In this document: piece by piece, positions 42,387 through 52,957 of the stretch
Position numbering within the stretch: position 1 is the first letter of the stretch
Layout: each line of letters begins with the position of its first letter
Assembly (NCBI GenBank): GCA_015062815.1
Contig: SUTP01000002.1
Span: 3,618-66,804 of the forward strand
Source: Methanosphaera stadtmanae
GTDB lineage: Archaea > Methanobacteriota > Methanobacteria > Methanobacteriales > Methanobacteriaceae
DNA length: 63,187 nucleotides
Direction: 5' to 3'
Notes under the pieces: model-generated
Told to the model about the DNA's origin: nothing
Database searches by the model: none
The model's input: only the letters and a program-made list of their open reading frames with translations
Translations under genes and position numbers: made by a program

Positions 42387-43486
42387 AAGTACGCGATGTG
42401 ATTAATGAGTTTAGTAGTTACGTTCCAGGTAAATCTAAAAAGGTAATTGCTGAAAAATATGGTGTTAAAGAAGATGAAATTATCAAATTAGGATCTAATG
42501 AAAATCCATGGGGTTCATCACCAAAAGCTAAAGAAGCAATTATTAATTCTATTGAAGAAATGAATAGATATCCTGAATCAAATCATGAATATTTGAAAGA
42601 ACTAATAGCAGAATACTCTGGTGTTAAGCAAGATCAAGTCATTGTTACTGGAGATGGTGCTGATGAATTACTTGATGTGATTGCTAAAACATTAATTAAT
42701 CCTGGAGATGAATTTATTGTCCATCCACCAACATATATGTATTACGAAGTAACATTTAAACAATATAATGCAAAGCCAGTTTATGCTAAATGGAATGTTG
42801 AAGAAAATAAAGTAGATATTCAATCAGTACTTGATTCAATTACAGACAAAACAAAAGTAATATTCCTTTGTACACCAAATAATCCTACTGGTGGATTAAT
42901 TTCAAGAGAAGATATGTTAAAAGTAATTGAAGCCGCACCAGATGCACTAGTTGTTATAGATGAAGCATATTGGGAATTTAGTGAAGTAAATAATATAGAT
43001 TTGCTAGATAAATATGATAATATATTACTTTTAAGAACCTTCTCCAAAGTACTTGGACTAGCAGGATTAAGAATTGGTTATGGACTTTCTAATCCAGAAT
43101 TTCTAGAAAAAATGAATAGGATAAAACCAGTATTTAGTGTTACTGTTCCTTCACAAAAAGCAGTAGAAGCTACACTTAAAGATTCCAAATACATTAAAGA
43201 ATCCATAGAAAAAGGTATTAAAGAAAGAGAATTTTTATATGAAAGTATTAATAAAATAGATAAAATCAAAATTTATCCATCAAAATCAAATTATTTATTA
43301 ATGGATTTACATGAAACTGGTTTTACTGCAGCAGAACTAAGTGAAGAACTTCTAAAAAAAGGTATTATCGTTAGAGATTGTACTAGTTTCTATGGATTAG
43401 ATGATTATTACATTCGCGCAAGTATTGCAACACACCCTGAAAATGAAAAATTTGTGAAAATATTAAAAGAAATTATTGAAAAATAA
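42380..43486 (+). CDS. hisC: Histidinol-phosphate aminotransferase
   Basis: KLGSNENPWGSSPKA, LCTPNNPTGGLIS, VVIDEAYWEFSE, LLRTFSKVLGLAGLRIGYG. Confidence 0.93.
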   Translation: MVKVRDVINEFSSYVPGKSKKVIAEKYGVKEDEIIKLGSNENPWGSSPKAKEAIINSIEEMNRYPESNHEYLKELIAEYSGVKQDQVIVTGDGADELLDVIAKTLINPGDEFIVHPPTYMYYEVTFKQYNAKPVYAKWNVEENKVDIQSVLDSITDKTKVIFLCTPNNPTGGLISREDMLKVIEAAPDALVVIDEAYWEFSEVNNIDLLDKYDNILLLRTFSKVLGLAGLRIGYGLSNPEFLEKMNRIKPVFSVTVPSQKAVEATLKDSKYIKESIEKGIKEREFLYESINKIDKIKIYPSKSNYLLMDLHETGFTAAELSEELLKKGIIVRDCTSFYGLDDYYIRASIATHPENEKFVKILKEIIEK

Positions 43487-43503
43487 TTTTCTAATTCTTT
43501 TTT

Positions 43504-43959
43504 TTAATGTCTGATTGGATTATGATATATCAACGCAGCTACAACACTAGCTTTATTTTTTACTGTGTGTGTTTGAATTATTGATTTATAATCTAAAAAT
43601 TCTAATTCTCTTTTTTCAATCATATATTCTGCCATAAATCTTGCTTCTTCTTCTAATTCATCTACTGTTTTATTTATTCCCGTTAATTCTATTACACAAC
43701 CCATCTCTTTTGCTCTTGCAAAAGCTAAAACTGCTGAAATTTCATCACCAGGATTATCCGAATATTGGTGAGCTAAAACACAATTAGTCATTTCTCCCGG
43801 TTTTAATTCAGGCATTGGTACAACCGTAACATCTGCTGGTAACATACTAGATACCTTAATTAGATTAACATTTCCAATTTTTGCATCAAGTAATGCATTA
43901 TCAAAGGCATTTAATTTTGTTGGTCCTTCAGATGCACCTTTAGTTAACGAAATTTCCAT
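43504..43959 (-). CDS. pdaD: Pyruvoyl-dependent arginine decarboxylase
   Basis: TKGASEGPTKLNAFDNALLDAKIGNVNLIKVSSMLPADV (Ser cleavage site context); start likely MEISLTKG rather than MWSGNMEI. Confidence 0.92.
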   Translation of the reverse strand: MEISLTKGASEGPTKLNAFDNALLDAKIGNVNLIKVSSMLPADVTVVPMPELKPGEMTNCVLAHQYSDNPGDEISAVLAFARAKEMGCVIELTGINKTVDELEEEARFMAEYMIEKRELEFLDYKSIIQTHTVKNKASVVAALIYHNPIRH

Positions 43960-44068
43960 ATTACCACTCCACATAAATAAATTAATTATTATATTCTAAT
44001 TTGATTATAATTAATAAAATTTACTCTGATGATTAAAGTGTGTTATTGTTACTTTAATTAAGATAAAG

Positions 44069-44090
44069 TATATAAGCATATTCTTATATA
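44069..44090. promoter_or_regulatory. Perfect 8-6-8 palindrome overlapping ArsR-family gene promoter
   Basis: TATATAAG-CATATT-CTTATATA, ending 8 nt before the ATG at 44099. Confidence 0.65.
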
Positions 44091-44098
44091 TTTAAGTT

Positions 44099-44416
44099 AT
44101 GGAAAATTTAAATGATCAAGAAAATAAAGAGGAACTTGAAGAATTATTTAAGATTCTTAGCAATCCTAATCGTTTAAAAATCATACACATTCTTGCTGAA
44201 AATGATAACAAAGAAGTAACAGTGAATGAAATATCCGATAAAATAAAACTAACCCAACCTGCTACTTCACAACATTTAAAAATACTTAAAAAATCAAAAA
44301 TAGTGGAATGTAACAAAAAAGGAAATAATATATATTATAAAATAAATTTAGACACTATTACACGCAGAAAAGAATGTATTGATTCTTTATTCCATAAATT
44401 ACTTAATACGCATTAA
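44099..44416 (+). CDS. ArsR-family winged HTH transcriptional regulator
   Basis: LFKILSNPNRLKIIHILAENDNKEVTVNEISDKIKLTQPATSQHLKILKKSKIVECNKKGNNIYYKIN. Confidence 0.93.
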   Translation: MENLNDQENKEELEELFKILSNPNRLKIIHILAENDNKEVTVNEISDKIKLTQPATSQHLKILKKSKIVECNKKGNNIYYKINLDTITRRKECIDSLFHKLLNTH

Positions 44417-44433
44417 ATTAGGAGTAGATACTG

Positions 44434-46890
44434 ATGACTAATCCCGAAGAAGATAATCTATCATTTACCCAATCATTAAGAAAAAATGGATTCATAGAGT
44501 CTGATAATAATACAACCAACAACATAGAAAAAGTTACTGATGTATCTGATAAATTACCCATACTTATTATCCCAAATACAATATTATTACCTCACACAAC
44601 TATGAATGTTCATGTTGATAAAAAACATACAGAGAATATACTTGAAGCTATAACCGATGACCAACATGGAATCATATTAACACCCAAACAAATACCTCAC
44701 GAAGGTCAAATTGAATTCTATGATATAGGTACCATATTAGAAATTAAAAGTTTAACTGAAGAAGAAAATGACTATCTGATGGAAATAAACGTTAAAGACA
44801 AAGTACATGTTGATAAAATAGTTGAAAAAGATGAAGTCCTCTATGGTTCTTATAAAATTATAAAAGAAAACAACACCATAACACCCGAAGAAGCAAAAGA
44901 AATAAGTAAAAATATAAATGATGCTGTTATTGCAATGTCCAATCTTATACCAAATTCAGAACAATATACACAGCAAATCATAAGTAAAATTGACATTCAA
45001 GAAAAAATTGCTGAAATATTCCCATACATAAGAGTTACTCTTAATAGAAAACAAGGATTACTCGAAATGGATTCAATTAAACTTCGAGCATTAGAAGTAA
45101 CTAATTTACTACTTGAACAAAAAGATGCCATGTTTATCCAAATGGAAATAGCAAAAAAACTTAACAAAAACATGAATGAAGCACATAAACAAGGCCTTCT
45201 TAGAGAACAAATGAAAATGATTCAAGAAGAACTTAATATGACCGAAGATGGACCTTCCTCAAAAACATACCGCGAAAGAATAGAAGAAGCAAAACTACCT
45301 CCCGAAGTAGAAAAAGCAGCATATGAAGAATTAAATAAACTAGAAAGACAAGGACAAAACAATGCTGAAGAAAACATAATAAGAAATTATTTAGATACAA
45401 TCCTCCAACTTCCATGGCATAAAGAAGAAAAAAAAGATATTGACATCATACAAGCAAAAAAACAATTGGATGATGATCATTATGGACTTAAAAAAGTAAA
45501 AGAAAGAATTATACAACATTTAACTGTCCTTAAAATGAAAAATGAAAAACAAGGCTCAATACTTTTATTTGTAGGTCCACCAGGTACTGGAAAAACAAGT
45601 CTTGGACGAAGTATAGCAACATCTTTAGATAGACCTTACATAAGAATAAGTTTAGGTGGTGTAAAAGATGAATCAGAAATAAGAGGACATAGAAGAACCT
45701 ATCTTGGTGCTCTTCCAGGACGTATAATTAATGGAATGAAAAAAGCTGGACAAACAAACCCAGTATTTGTACTTGACGAAATAGACAAATTAACAGCTTC
45801 AATCAATGGTAACCCTACAAGTGCATTACTCGAAGTACTAGATCCTGAACAGAATGATAGTTTTGAAGATCACTACTTAGATTTACCCTATGACTTATCC
45901 GATGTTTTCTTTATAGGAACCGCCAATTCACTTGCAGACATACCCGGACCATTAAGAGACAGACTTGAAATAATCGAACTAGATAGTTATACAAAACAAG
46001 AAAAAATGCACATCGCACAAGAACATTTAATGGACGAAGTTCTAGAAGAACATGGTTTAACTAGTGATGATTTAATTATAAAAACTGATGCAATTGAAAC
46101 TATAATTCAAAAATATACTCGTGAAGCTGGTGTAAGAGAACTTAAAAGACAATTAGCTGCAATAGCACGTAAAACAACTGAAAAAATAATAGTAGAAAAT
46201 ATTGAAAGACCATATGTTGTTGATGAAACCATGCTTCATGATATTTTAGGTCATGAAAAAACTCATTATGATTTAGTTCCAAGAGCTAATCCCGCAGGAG
46301 TAGTTACTGGCCTCGCATGGACACCTGTAGGAGGAGATATATTATTCATTGAATCAATTATGATGCCTGGTGAAGGTAAGTTAAAACTTACAGGTCAACT
46401 AGGAGATGTGATGAAAGAATCTGCAGAAATAGCTCAGAGTCTTGTGAAATCAAGACTAGCACTAGCTCTTAAAAATACTGAATTTGAAAATATGGACATT
46501 CATTTACATGTACCTGAAGGAGCAATACCAAAAGATGGTCCTTCAGCAGGAGTAACTATACTCACAACTATTGCATCATTAATTACCAATACTCCCGTAG
46601 ATCCAACTTTAGCAATGACTGGTGAAATATCTCTTAGAGGAAAAGTTTTACCTGTCGGAGGTATAAAAGAAAAAGTTATTGCAGCACACAGATCTGGAAT
46701 TAAAACTGTTCTACTTCCTGAAAAAAATATGAAGGACTTAGAAGATGTTCCAGAAGAAGTTAAAAAAGATGTTGAATTCAAATCTATGCAAACCATTGAA
46801 GATGTTTTAGAAGAAGCTTTAGGACTTAAATTACCCAAACCAGAACAATTAAATATCAATATAAATGATATCAACATATTAAATTCTTAA
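44434..46890 (+). CDS. lon: ATP-dependent protease Lon, bacterial LonA type
   Basis: N-terminal LAN domain (LPILIIPNTILLPHTTMNV), GPPGTGKTSLGRSIATSLDRPYIRISLGGVKDESEIRGHRRTYLGALPGRII, PKDGPSAGVTI catalytic Ser, GGIKEKVIAAHRSGIK. Confidence 0.97.
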   Translation: MTNPEEDNLSFTQSLRKNGFIESDNNTTNNIEKVTDVSDKLPILIIPNTILLPHTTMNVHVDKKHTENILEAITDDQHGIILTPKQIPHEGQIEFYDIGTILEIKSLTEEENDYLMEINVKDKVHVDKIVEKDEVLYGSYKIIKENNTITPEEAKEISKNINDAVIAMSNLIPNSEQYTQQIISKIDIQEKIAEIFPYIRVTLNRKQGLLEMDSIKLRALEVTNLLLEQKDAMFIQMEIAKKLNKNMNEAHKQGLLREQMKMIQEELNMTEDGPSSKTYRERIEEAKLPPEVEKAAYEELNKLERQGQNNAEENIIRNYLDTILQLPWHKEEKKDIDIIQAKKQLDDDHYGLKKVKERIIQHLTVLKMKNEKQGSILLFVGPPGTGKTSLGRSIATSLDRPYIRISLGGVKDESEIRGHRRTYLGALPGRIINGMKKAGQTNPVFVLDEIDKLTASINGNPTSALLEVLDPEQNDSFEDHYLDLPYDLSDVFFIGTANSLADIPGPLRDRLEIIELDSYTKQEKMHIAQEHLMDEVLEEHGLTSDDLIIKTDAIETIIQKYTREAGVRELKRQLAAIARKTTEKIIVENIERPYVVDETMLHDILGHEKTHYDLVPRANPAGVVTGLAWTPVGGDILFIESIMMPGEGKLKLTGQLGDVMKESAEIAQSLVKSRLALALKNTEFENMDIHLHVPEGAIPKDGPSAGVTILTTIASLITNTPVDPTLAMTGEISLRGKVLPVGGIKEKVIAAHRSGIKTVLLPEKNMKDLEDVPEEVKKDVEFKSMQTIEDVLEEALGLKLPKPEQLNININDINILNS

Positions 46891-46899
46891 TTTATTTAA

Positions 46900-46920
46900 A
46901 ACCTGCTATACTAGCAGGTT
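46900..46920 (+). terminator. Hairpin terminator after lon
   Basis: AACCTGCTA-TAC-TAGCAGGTT then CATCTATTTTTTT. Confidence 0.75.
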
Positions 46921-47052
46921 CATCTATTTTTTTAAATACATTACAATAAAAAAAACTTCTTAATTAAATAATCATTTTAAAAGCAACTTAATTTCCGTAT
47001 ATAAATAGTATTAAAAATAAATATATCTTTAATAGATACATGAAGTGTAATA

Positions 47053-47892
47053 ATGAATACTGATGAGATAGAATATTGGTTAAATTTGTCAAATAAATTA
47101 GCAATTAATGTCGAAAATGCTATAAATAAATCAAGAGACGACCCTTTAAATAACAATGTCACTAAAATAGGTGCTGATGGAACACCTACTCATAAAATTG
47201 ATGAATATGCTGAAGATGCAGCTATAAAAACTCTTAAAAATAGTAAAAAATCAGTTATACTTATTAGTGAAGAAATTGGAACCATAACAATTGGTGAAGA
47301 TAATGCTAAATTTTTAATGGTTTTAGACCCTCTTGATGGAACAAGTAATGCTATGAAGAATCTTCCATGTTATGGTATTTCAATTGCCATAGCTGAAATT
47401 AAAAATGGAGAACCAATAGAAAGTATTACATTAAATGACGTTGAAATAGGCTATGTAAAAAATTTTGCTAATGGCGATGTATATACTGCAGTTAAAGGAA
47501 AAGGAGCAAAAAAGAATAATAAAATTATGTCTAAAATTTCTAATATTACAAAAATAAATGAGTCAACACTTTGTACTTATATTTACAGAACTAAAAATCA
47601 AAAAGTCAAAGAATTGTGCTCATCAGTCCGAAGAATGAGAATATTAGGTTCTATTGCTATTGAATTATGTTATGTTGCTGAAGGAACTTACGATATCTTT
47701 CTAGATGAAGGCAAAATTATTAGAATATTTGATATTGCAGCAGGACAATTAATATTAAAAGAAAACAAGGGTGTTATAACTGACCGTTATTCCGAAAAAT
47801 TAGTGAATAATTTAACATTAACTGAAAAAACATCACTTGTTGCATGTGCTAATAAAAAATTACATGAAAATGTTATAAAATTATTAAATTAA
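47053..47892 (+). CDS. Inositol monophosphatase/fructose-1,6-bisphosphatase family
   Basis: ISEEIGTITIG, MVLDPLDGTSNAMKNLPCYGISIAIAE, RILGSIAIELCYVAEG. Confidence 0.9.
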   Translation: MNTDEIEYWLNLSNKLAINVENAINKSRDDPLNNNVTKIGADGTPTHKIDEYAEDAAIKTLKNSKKSVILISEEIGTITIGEDNAKFLMVLDPLDGTSNAMKNLPCYGISIAIAEIKNGEPIESITLNDVEIGYVKNFANGDVYTAVKGKGAKKNNKIMSKISNITKINESTLCTYIYRTKNQKVKELCSSVRRMRILGSIAIELCYVAEGTYDIFLDEGKIIRIFDIAAGQLILKENKGVITDRYSEKLVNNLTLTEKTSLVACANKKLHENVIKLLN

Positions 47893-47905
47893 ATGTGGGA
47901 TATTC

Positions 47906-48733
47906 ATGAAAATAGGAATAGTATCACGTACAGACAGAGAAGATGCATTGGAATTAGTAACACATGTAGTAGAATATTTAATCGATAATAAAATAGAATT
48001 AGAAATAGACACAAATATTATTGAAAAACTACCTGATTATTCAGAATACTCTAAAAACATAGAAAATATGACTTCAGATATAGTAATTGTAATGGGTGGT
48101 GATGGCACCATACTTAATGCACAACATTATTTATCTAGAAAAAAAATTCCTGTATTAAGTATAAATATGGGAACCGTTGGTTTTTTAACTGAAGTAGATC
48201 CTGAAGATGTATTTGAATGTTTGGATAAATTATTAAGTTATGATTTTTTCATAGAAGAACGTATGCAATTAGATGTATTGTGTGATGGTGAATGGACAAC
48301 CGTATTAAACGAATTAGTTCTAATGACAAATCAACCAGCAAAAATGTTAAATTTAAAAATTTTTGTAGATGATGAACTTGTTGATATCATTCGTGCAGAT
48401 GGTTTAATTGTATCCACACCAAGTGGATCTACAGCATATTCAATGTCCGCTGGAGGTCCTATAGTAGATCCCCGCGTAGATGCATCTGTAATTGTACCAA
48501 TATGCCCATTTAAATTAAATGCCAGACCAAAAATTGTTCCTGGAAATAGTACAATTAAAATTAAATTCCTTAAAGAAGGTAAAAAAGCTGTAGCTGTTCT
48601 TGATGGAGTTACAAATAAAGTATATAACTACTTAGAAGAAATTCAACTTAAAAAATCAGATTATCCTGCACATTTTGTTAGATTCAAAAAGAATTTCTAT
48701 GCTAGTGTAAACAAAAAACTTAACGTAGGATAA
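47906..48733 (+). CDS. nadK: NAD kinase
   Basis: IVIVMGGDGTILNAQHYL, INMGTVGFLTEVDPE, DGLIVSTPSGSTAYSMSAGGPIV. Confidence 0.95.
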   Translation: MKIGIVSRTDREDALELVTHVVEYLIDNKIELEIDTNIIEKLPDYSEYSKNIENMTSDIVIVMGGDGTILNAQHYLSRKKIPVLSINMGTVGFLTEVDPEDVFECLDKLLSYDFFIEERMQLDVLCDGEWTTVLNELVLMTNQPAKMLNLKIFVDDELVDIIRADGLIVSTPSGSTAYSMSAGGPIVDPRVDASVIVPICPFKLNARPKIVPGNSTIKIKFLKEGKKAVAVLDGVTNKVYNYLEEIQLKKSDYPAHFVRFKKNFYASVNKKLNVG

Positions 48734-48775
48734 TTCTTGTTTTTCTTTTTCCAAATTATTTTTTCAGGTTAAAAC

Positions 48776-50125
48776 ATGACAAAAAATATTATTATTTCTG
48801 ATGCAAATCATGGTGGATTAACATTACTCCATGAATATTCAAAGTACACAAATAACAACTTATTTTTTTATGATGTTTATAATAAACTTACTAATGAAGA
48901 AAAAAAAGATATTAATAAAAAATATAATGTTACATTTCTATCATTAGATTATATAAAAGAAAATAGAGACAAATTTACAATTATCAGCCCTATTCATATG
49001 AAACCTGTTTTTGAAAGTGATTACACCCATCATGAATTTACTTCATATTTAATTAATAAACATAGGACTAGATATAATTGGAACTTTAAAATTATTGAAG
49101 TGACCGGTGTTAAAGGAAAAACTACTACTGTATCTATGATTAAAGATGTTCTTAAAAATAAGAATTTACTTGTTCTTAATAGTAATAACTTAAGTTATAT
49201 TTCAAATGGAAAAACTAAAACATTGATAAAACATTTAAGTATAACACCAGCCAGCATTATAACTGCACTTAATAAGGCAAACAATGAAAAAATACTAGAT
49301 AAAATTGATTATTGTATATTTGAAGTTTCATTAGGTGTTACTCCCAATGCAGATATAGGTATTCTAACAAATATTTTAGAAAATTATTCTATTGCAGATA
49401 AAACTAAAAATGCCCATATTGCAAAAAAAACAGTATTCCAGTCAAAAAAAATAATTTGTGATAAAATAGCTTATGATACTTATTATTCAGATGTTAAAAA
49501 AGATATAATCACCATAAGTTTAAATGATCAAAAAGCTGATGTTTATTTAGAAAAAATTCAATATAATCTAGAAAAAACTAGATTTACTGTGAATTATTAT
49601 GGAAATAAATTAAATTTCTCCTGTTTTGGATTAAGTGATTTTTATATCAATAATTTAATGTTTGCTATAACTGTTGGTTTATTGATAAATGATTCAAATG
49701 AAACATCCCATAATTTAAAAAATATTAAACCTATTAATGGCAGAGGATCATATAAATACAAATCCAATAAGTTAATCATTGAAGACATAAATCCCGGACT
49801 TAATACTACAGCCATAAAAGAATGTATCTCTAACATAAAACGTTATTCAAATAATTATATATTAATCATTGGCGGAGATTATGGAATCACTTGTGAAGAA
49901 ATTGATGAAAAAATATTAATAGAGTTCATAAAAACATTGAACGAAGATATTATCTTTTCAGGAGCTGTTGGACACAATCTTTACAAACAAGTAGATAATA
50001 AAAACTATGAATATATCCATGATATAAATAAGGCTCTTAATTATTGTTTAAATAAAAATGTGGAAATTATAGAAATATTATATAGAAGTGAATATAATCA
50101 GGAAATAAACCTTTATAATAAATAA
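48776..50125 (+). CDS. cfbE: Mur ligase-like protein, probable coenzyme F430 synthetase
   Basis: [40 protein letters not shown]; next to hemC. Confidence 0.7.
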   Translation: MTKNIIISDANHGGLTLLHEYSKYTNNNLFFYDVYNKLTNEEKKDINKKYNVTFLSLDYIKENRDKFTIISPIHMKPVFESDYTHHEFTSYLINKHRTRYNWNFKIIEVTGVKGKTTTVSMIKDVLKNKNLLVLNSNNLSYISNGKTKTLIKHLSITPASIITALNKANNEKILDKIDYCIFEVSLGVTPNADIGILTNILENYSIADKTKNAHIAKKTVFQSKKIICDKIAYDTYYSDVKKDIITISLNDQKADVYLEKIQYNLEKTRFTVNYYGNKLNFSCFGLSDFYINNLMFAITVGLLINDSNETSHNLKNIKPINGRGSYKYKSNKLIIEDINPGLNTTAIKECISNIKRYSNNYILIIGGDYGITCEEIDEKILIEFIKTLNEDIIFSGAVGHNLYKQVDNKNYEYIHDINKALNYCLNKNVEIIEILYRSEYNQEINLYNK

Positions 50126-50336
50126 TTCCAAAAATAATTGATTTGAGAAATTACATGAAGTTATGAAGTAAAATAATTAACCACTGTTTAAAATATTAAT
50201 GGCATAATAAAACTTTATTAGATATTATAAATATATAATAATAAAGAGTATGAAAATAATTTAATAATATATTCAAGTAATAGAAATTATTGTAGTATCA
50301 AATTAATCAAAATGAGAGTTAAGGGAGGTATGTTTA

Positions 50337-51209
50337 TTGATAGTTGGTACAAGAGGCAGTAAACTTGCTACGACTCAAACTCAAACTGTTGTGAATGAAT
50401 TAGAAGAGATAATTGGTGAAAAAATAGAAACCAAAATTATTAAAACAACAGGGGACAAAATTACAAATTCACAATTATACAATATGGATACAAAAGGTAT
50501 TTTCACAAAAGAGTTAGATGAAGCTCTTATTGATGGAAGTGTAGATTTTACTGTCCATAGTTTTAAGGATTTACCCAGTGAACTAAACGACCAACTCATT
50601 ATAACTGCAATTCCTAAACGTGAAGCTATTAATGAAGTATTAATATCTAATTACACCTGGGCTGAATTACCCCAAAACGCTACAATAGGTACTAGCAGTA
50701 TTAGACGAGAAGCATTCTGTAAATTTCATGGAAAAAATCTTCAACCTAAACCTTTAAGGGGCAATGTAGAAACCCGTATTCGTAAAGTTGAAGAAGGTGA
50801 ATATGATGCTACAATCATGGCTTTAGCTGGAATTAAAAGATTAGGTCTAGAAGAACATGTTCAAGAAATATTCGATGAAAATTATATTGTACCACCAGCA
50901 GGCCAAGGAGCACTAGCTATTATGACACATAAAGATTCAGAATACAATGATGTGATAAGCAAATTAAATCATGAAGATTCACGAACTGAAGCATTATGTG
51001 AAAAAGCATTACTTGAAGGATTAGGTGTTGGATGTCAATGGCCTGTAGGAATAATTTCAAAAGTTAACGGTAACAAAATCAGCATTTCATGTAAATTATT
51101 ATCTCCTGAAGGTAAATTATTAGCTGAGATTAATGAAACAACATCTATTGAAAAATCTATTGATACTGCAAGAGCAATAGGAGAAAAATTAAAAGGAGCT
51201 ACTTTATGA
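50337..51209 (+). CDS. hemC: Porphobilinogen deaminase (TTG start)
   Basis: IVGTRGSKLATTQTQTVV, FTKELDEALIDGSVDFTVHSFKDLPSEL, GTSSIRREA, PPAGQGALAI, LGVGCQWPVG. Confidence 0.95.
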   Translation: MIVGTRGSKLATTQTQTVVNELEEIIGEKIETKIIKTTGDKITNSQLYNMDTKGIFTKELDEALIDGSVDFTVHSFKDLPSELNDQLIITAIPKREAINEVLISNYTWAELPQNATIGTSSIRREAFCKFHGKNLQPKPLRGNVETRIRKVEEGEYDATIMALAGIKRLGLEEHVQEIFDENYIVPPAGQGALAIMTHKDSEYNDVISKLNHEDSRTEALCEKALLEGLGVGCQWPVGIISKVNGNKISISCKLLSPEGKLLAEINETTSIEKSIDTARAIGEKLKGATL

Positions 51210-52159
51210 AACAAACAAATGTGGGTGTTATTGGAGTAGGTTCAATGGGTTACAACCATGTACGTATCTATTCAGAATTAGAAAATGCTAATTTAGTTGC
51301 TATATCAGATATGGTAAGAGGTACCCTTGATAACGTCTCCAAAGAATTTAATACAGTAGGTTATGTTGATTATGACAACATTCTAAATATGGATGATGTC
51401 GAACTAGTAAATATTTGTGTGCCAACAGTATTTCATCACGAAGTTGTGATGCGAGCATTAAAAGCTGGAAAAAATGTTCTAGTTGAAAAACCAATTGCCT
51501 CAGATTTATGTGATGCAAGAGAAATGATAAATACTGCTAAAGATGAAGGAGTATTACTTGCAACAGGACATGTTGAACGATTCAATCCAGCAGTACAGGC
51601 AGCAAAAAGATTACTTGAAGACAATATTATTGGTGATGTTGTAACTGCTGATGCTAAAAGGTTAGGTCCATATCCACCTAGAATAAGAGATGTGGGAGTA
51701 GCAACAGACCTCGCAATACATGATATAGATATATTTAATTATTTATTTGGCGGTAAAGCAGAAGTAGTCTTCGCTAATATGAGCAGTAATCATAGAAACT
51801 GTGAATTCGAAGATCATGCAGAAATTATCACAAAATATGATAATGATGTTTTAACCATTCTCGAAACAAATTGGTTAACCCCTTATAAAAAACGTCAACT
51901 CAATATTACTGGTGTGGATGGTATAATTACTGTAGACTACGGAGAACAAACTGTAACATTATACCAAGAAAACAATAAAGTAGAAAAAATTAAAGTAGAA
52001 AATAAAGAACCTCTCAAAGAAGAATTACGTTCATTTATAAATGCTGTTCAAAATAAAACCCAACCAGAAGTAACTGGTCAAGATGGATATGAAGCATTGA
52101 AAATTGTAGAAGCAGCAAAAAAATCTTCAAAAGATAAGAATTTAGTATATTTAAATTAA
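51206..52159 (+). CDS. Gfo/Idh/MocA family oxidoreductase
   Basis: NVGVIGVGSMGYNHVRIYSEL, KNVLVEKPIASD, TGHVERFNPAVQAAK, DLAIHDIDIFNYLFG. Confidence 0.92.
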   Translation: MKQTNVGVIGVGSMGYNHVRIYSELENANLVAISDMVRGTLDNVSKEFNTVGYVDYDNILNMDDVELVNICVPTVFHHEVVMRALKAGKNVLVEKPIASDLCDAREMINTAKDEGVLLATGHVERFNPAVQAAKRLLEDNIIGDVVTADAKRLGPYPPRIRDVGVATDLAIHDIDIFNYLFGGKAEVVFANMSSNHRNCEFEDHAEIITKYDNDVLTILETNWLTPYKKRQLNITGVDGIITVDYGEQTVTLYQENNKVEKIKVENKEPLKEELRSFINAVQNKTQPEVTGQDGYEALKIVEAAKKSSKDKNLVYLN

Positions 52160-52160
52160 A

Positions 52161-52763
52161 GTGATTAAAATGAATTCCCAACTAATTGAAAAAGCAACAG
52201 AATTAAGAAATAAAGGATTAACGACTGGTGAAATAGCAGATGAATTAAATATTTCAAAAGATACAACACAATGGTTAATCATGCAAATGACTTCTGTTAA
52301 AGCAAAATCTAAATCCAAACCAGATGATTTTGCAATTAATTGGAAAACTATTGGTGCTAGTTCTGCAAGAATTAAATTTATCTCCGAAGCATTAGTTGAT
52401 TTAACTTTAGAATATGATGTAGATGCTATTGTAGGCATTAGTGTTAGTGGAATTCCTTTTGCAACTATAATGGCAGATATATTAGGTTCAGAACTATCAG
52501 TATTCCATCCAATCAAACACATGAAAAACGAATCAGCTGAAAATGGTACACTAAGTAATAATTTTACCAACATAAAAAATAAAAACGTTGTCATAGTTGA
52601 TGATGTTATAACAAGTGGACGTACAATTAGTGATGCAATAGAAACCTGTAAAAATCATGGTGCTAACCCCGTTAGCGTAACAGTACTTGTAGATAAAAAA
52701 GGAATTAAAGAAGTAAATGATGTTCCTATTCAGTCACTTATTAAAATTAATAAAGTAGGATAA
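52161..52763 (+). CDS. HTH-PRTase orotate phosphoribosyltransferase-like (GfcR-type) protein
   Basis: N-term HTH TGEIADELNISKDTTQWLIMQ; PRPP motif VVIVDDVITSGRTISDAI. Confidence 0.88.
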   Translation: MIKMNSQLIEKATELRNKGLTTGEIADELNISKDTTQWLIMQMTSVKAKSKSKPDDFAINWKTIGASSARIKFISEALVDLTLEYDVDAIVGISVSGIPFATIMADILGSELSVFHPIKHMKNESAENGTLSNNFTNIKNKNVVIVDDVITSGRTISDAIETCKNHGANPVSVTVLVDKKGIKEVNDVPIQSLIKINKVG

Positions 52764-52957
52764 TAACCCCCACAATTACACTTTTTTTAAAAAATAATAT
52801 TAAATCTTTAAAAAATTATATATCTAATGTAATTTATAATATATATTATATATGAAATAGTAGTTAATAAAAAGAATACTAATCTTAAGCTAATAACTTA
52901 CCATAAGTATAAATAATTAATTTAAAACAACAAGGAGAATTTTGGAGGAAATATAAT

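Noticed and set aside
52151-52594. 147-aa minus ORF opposite HTH-PRTase
   Set aside because: Antisense shadow of a gene with clear HTH and PRPP motifs.
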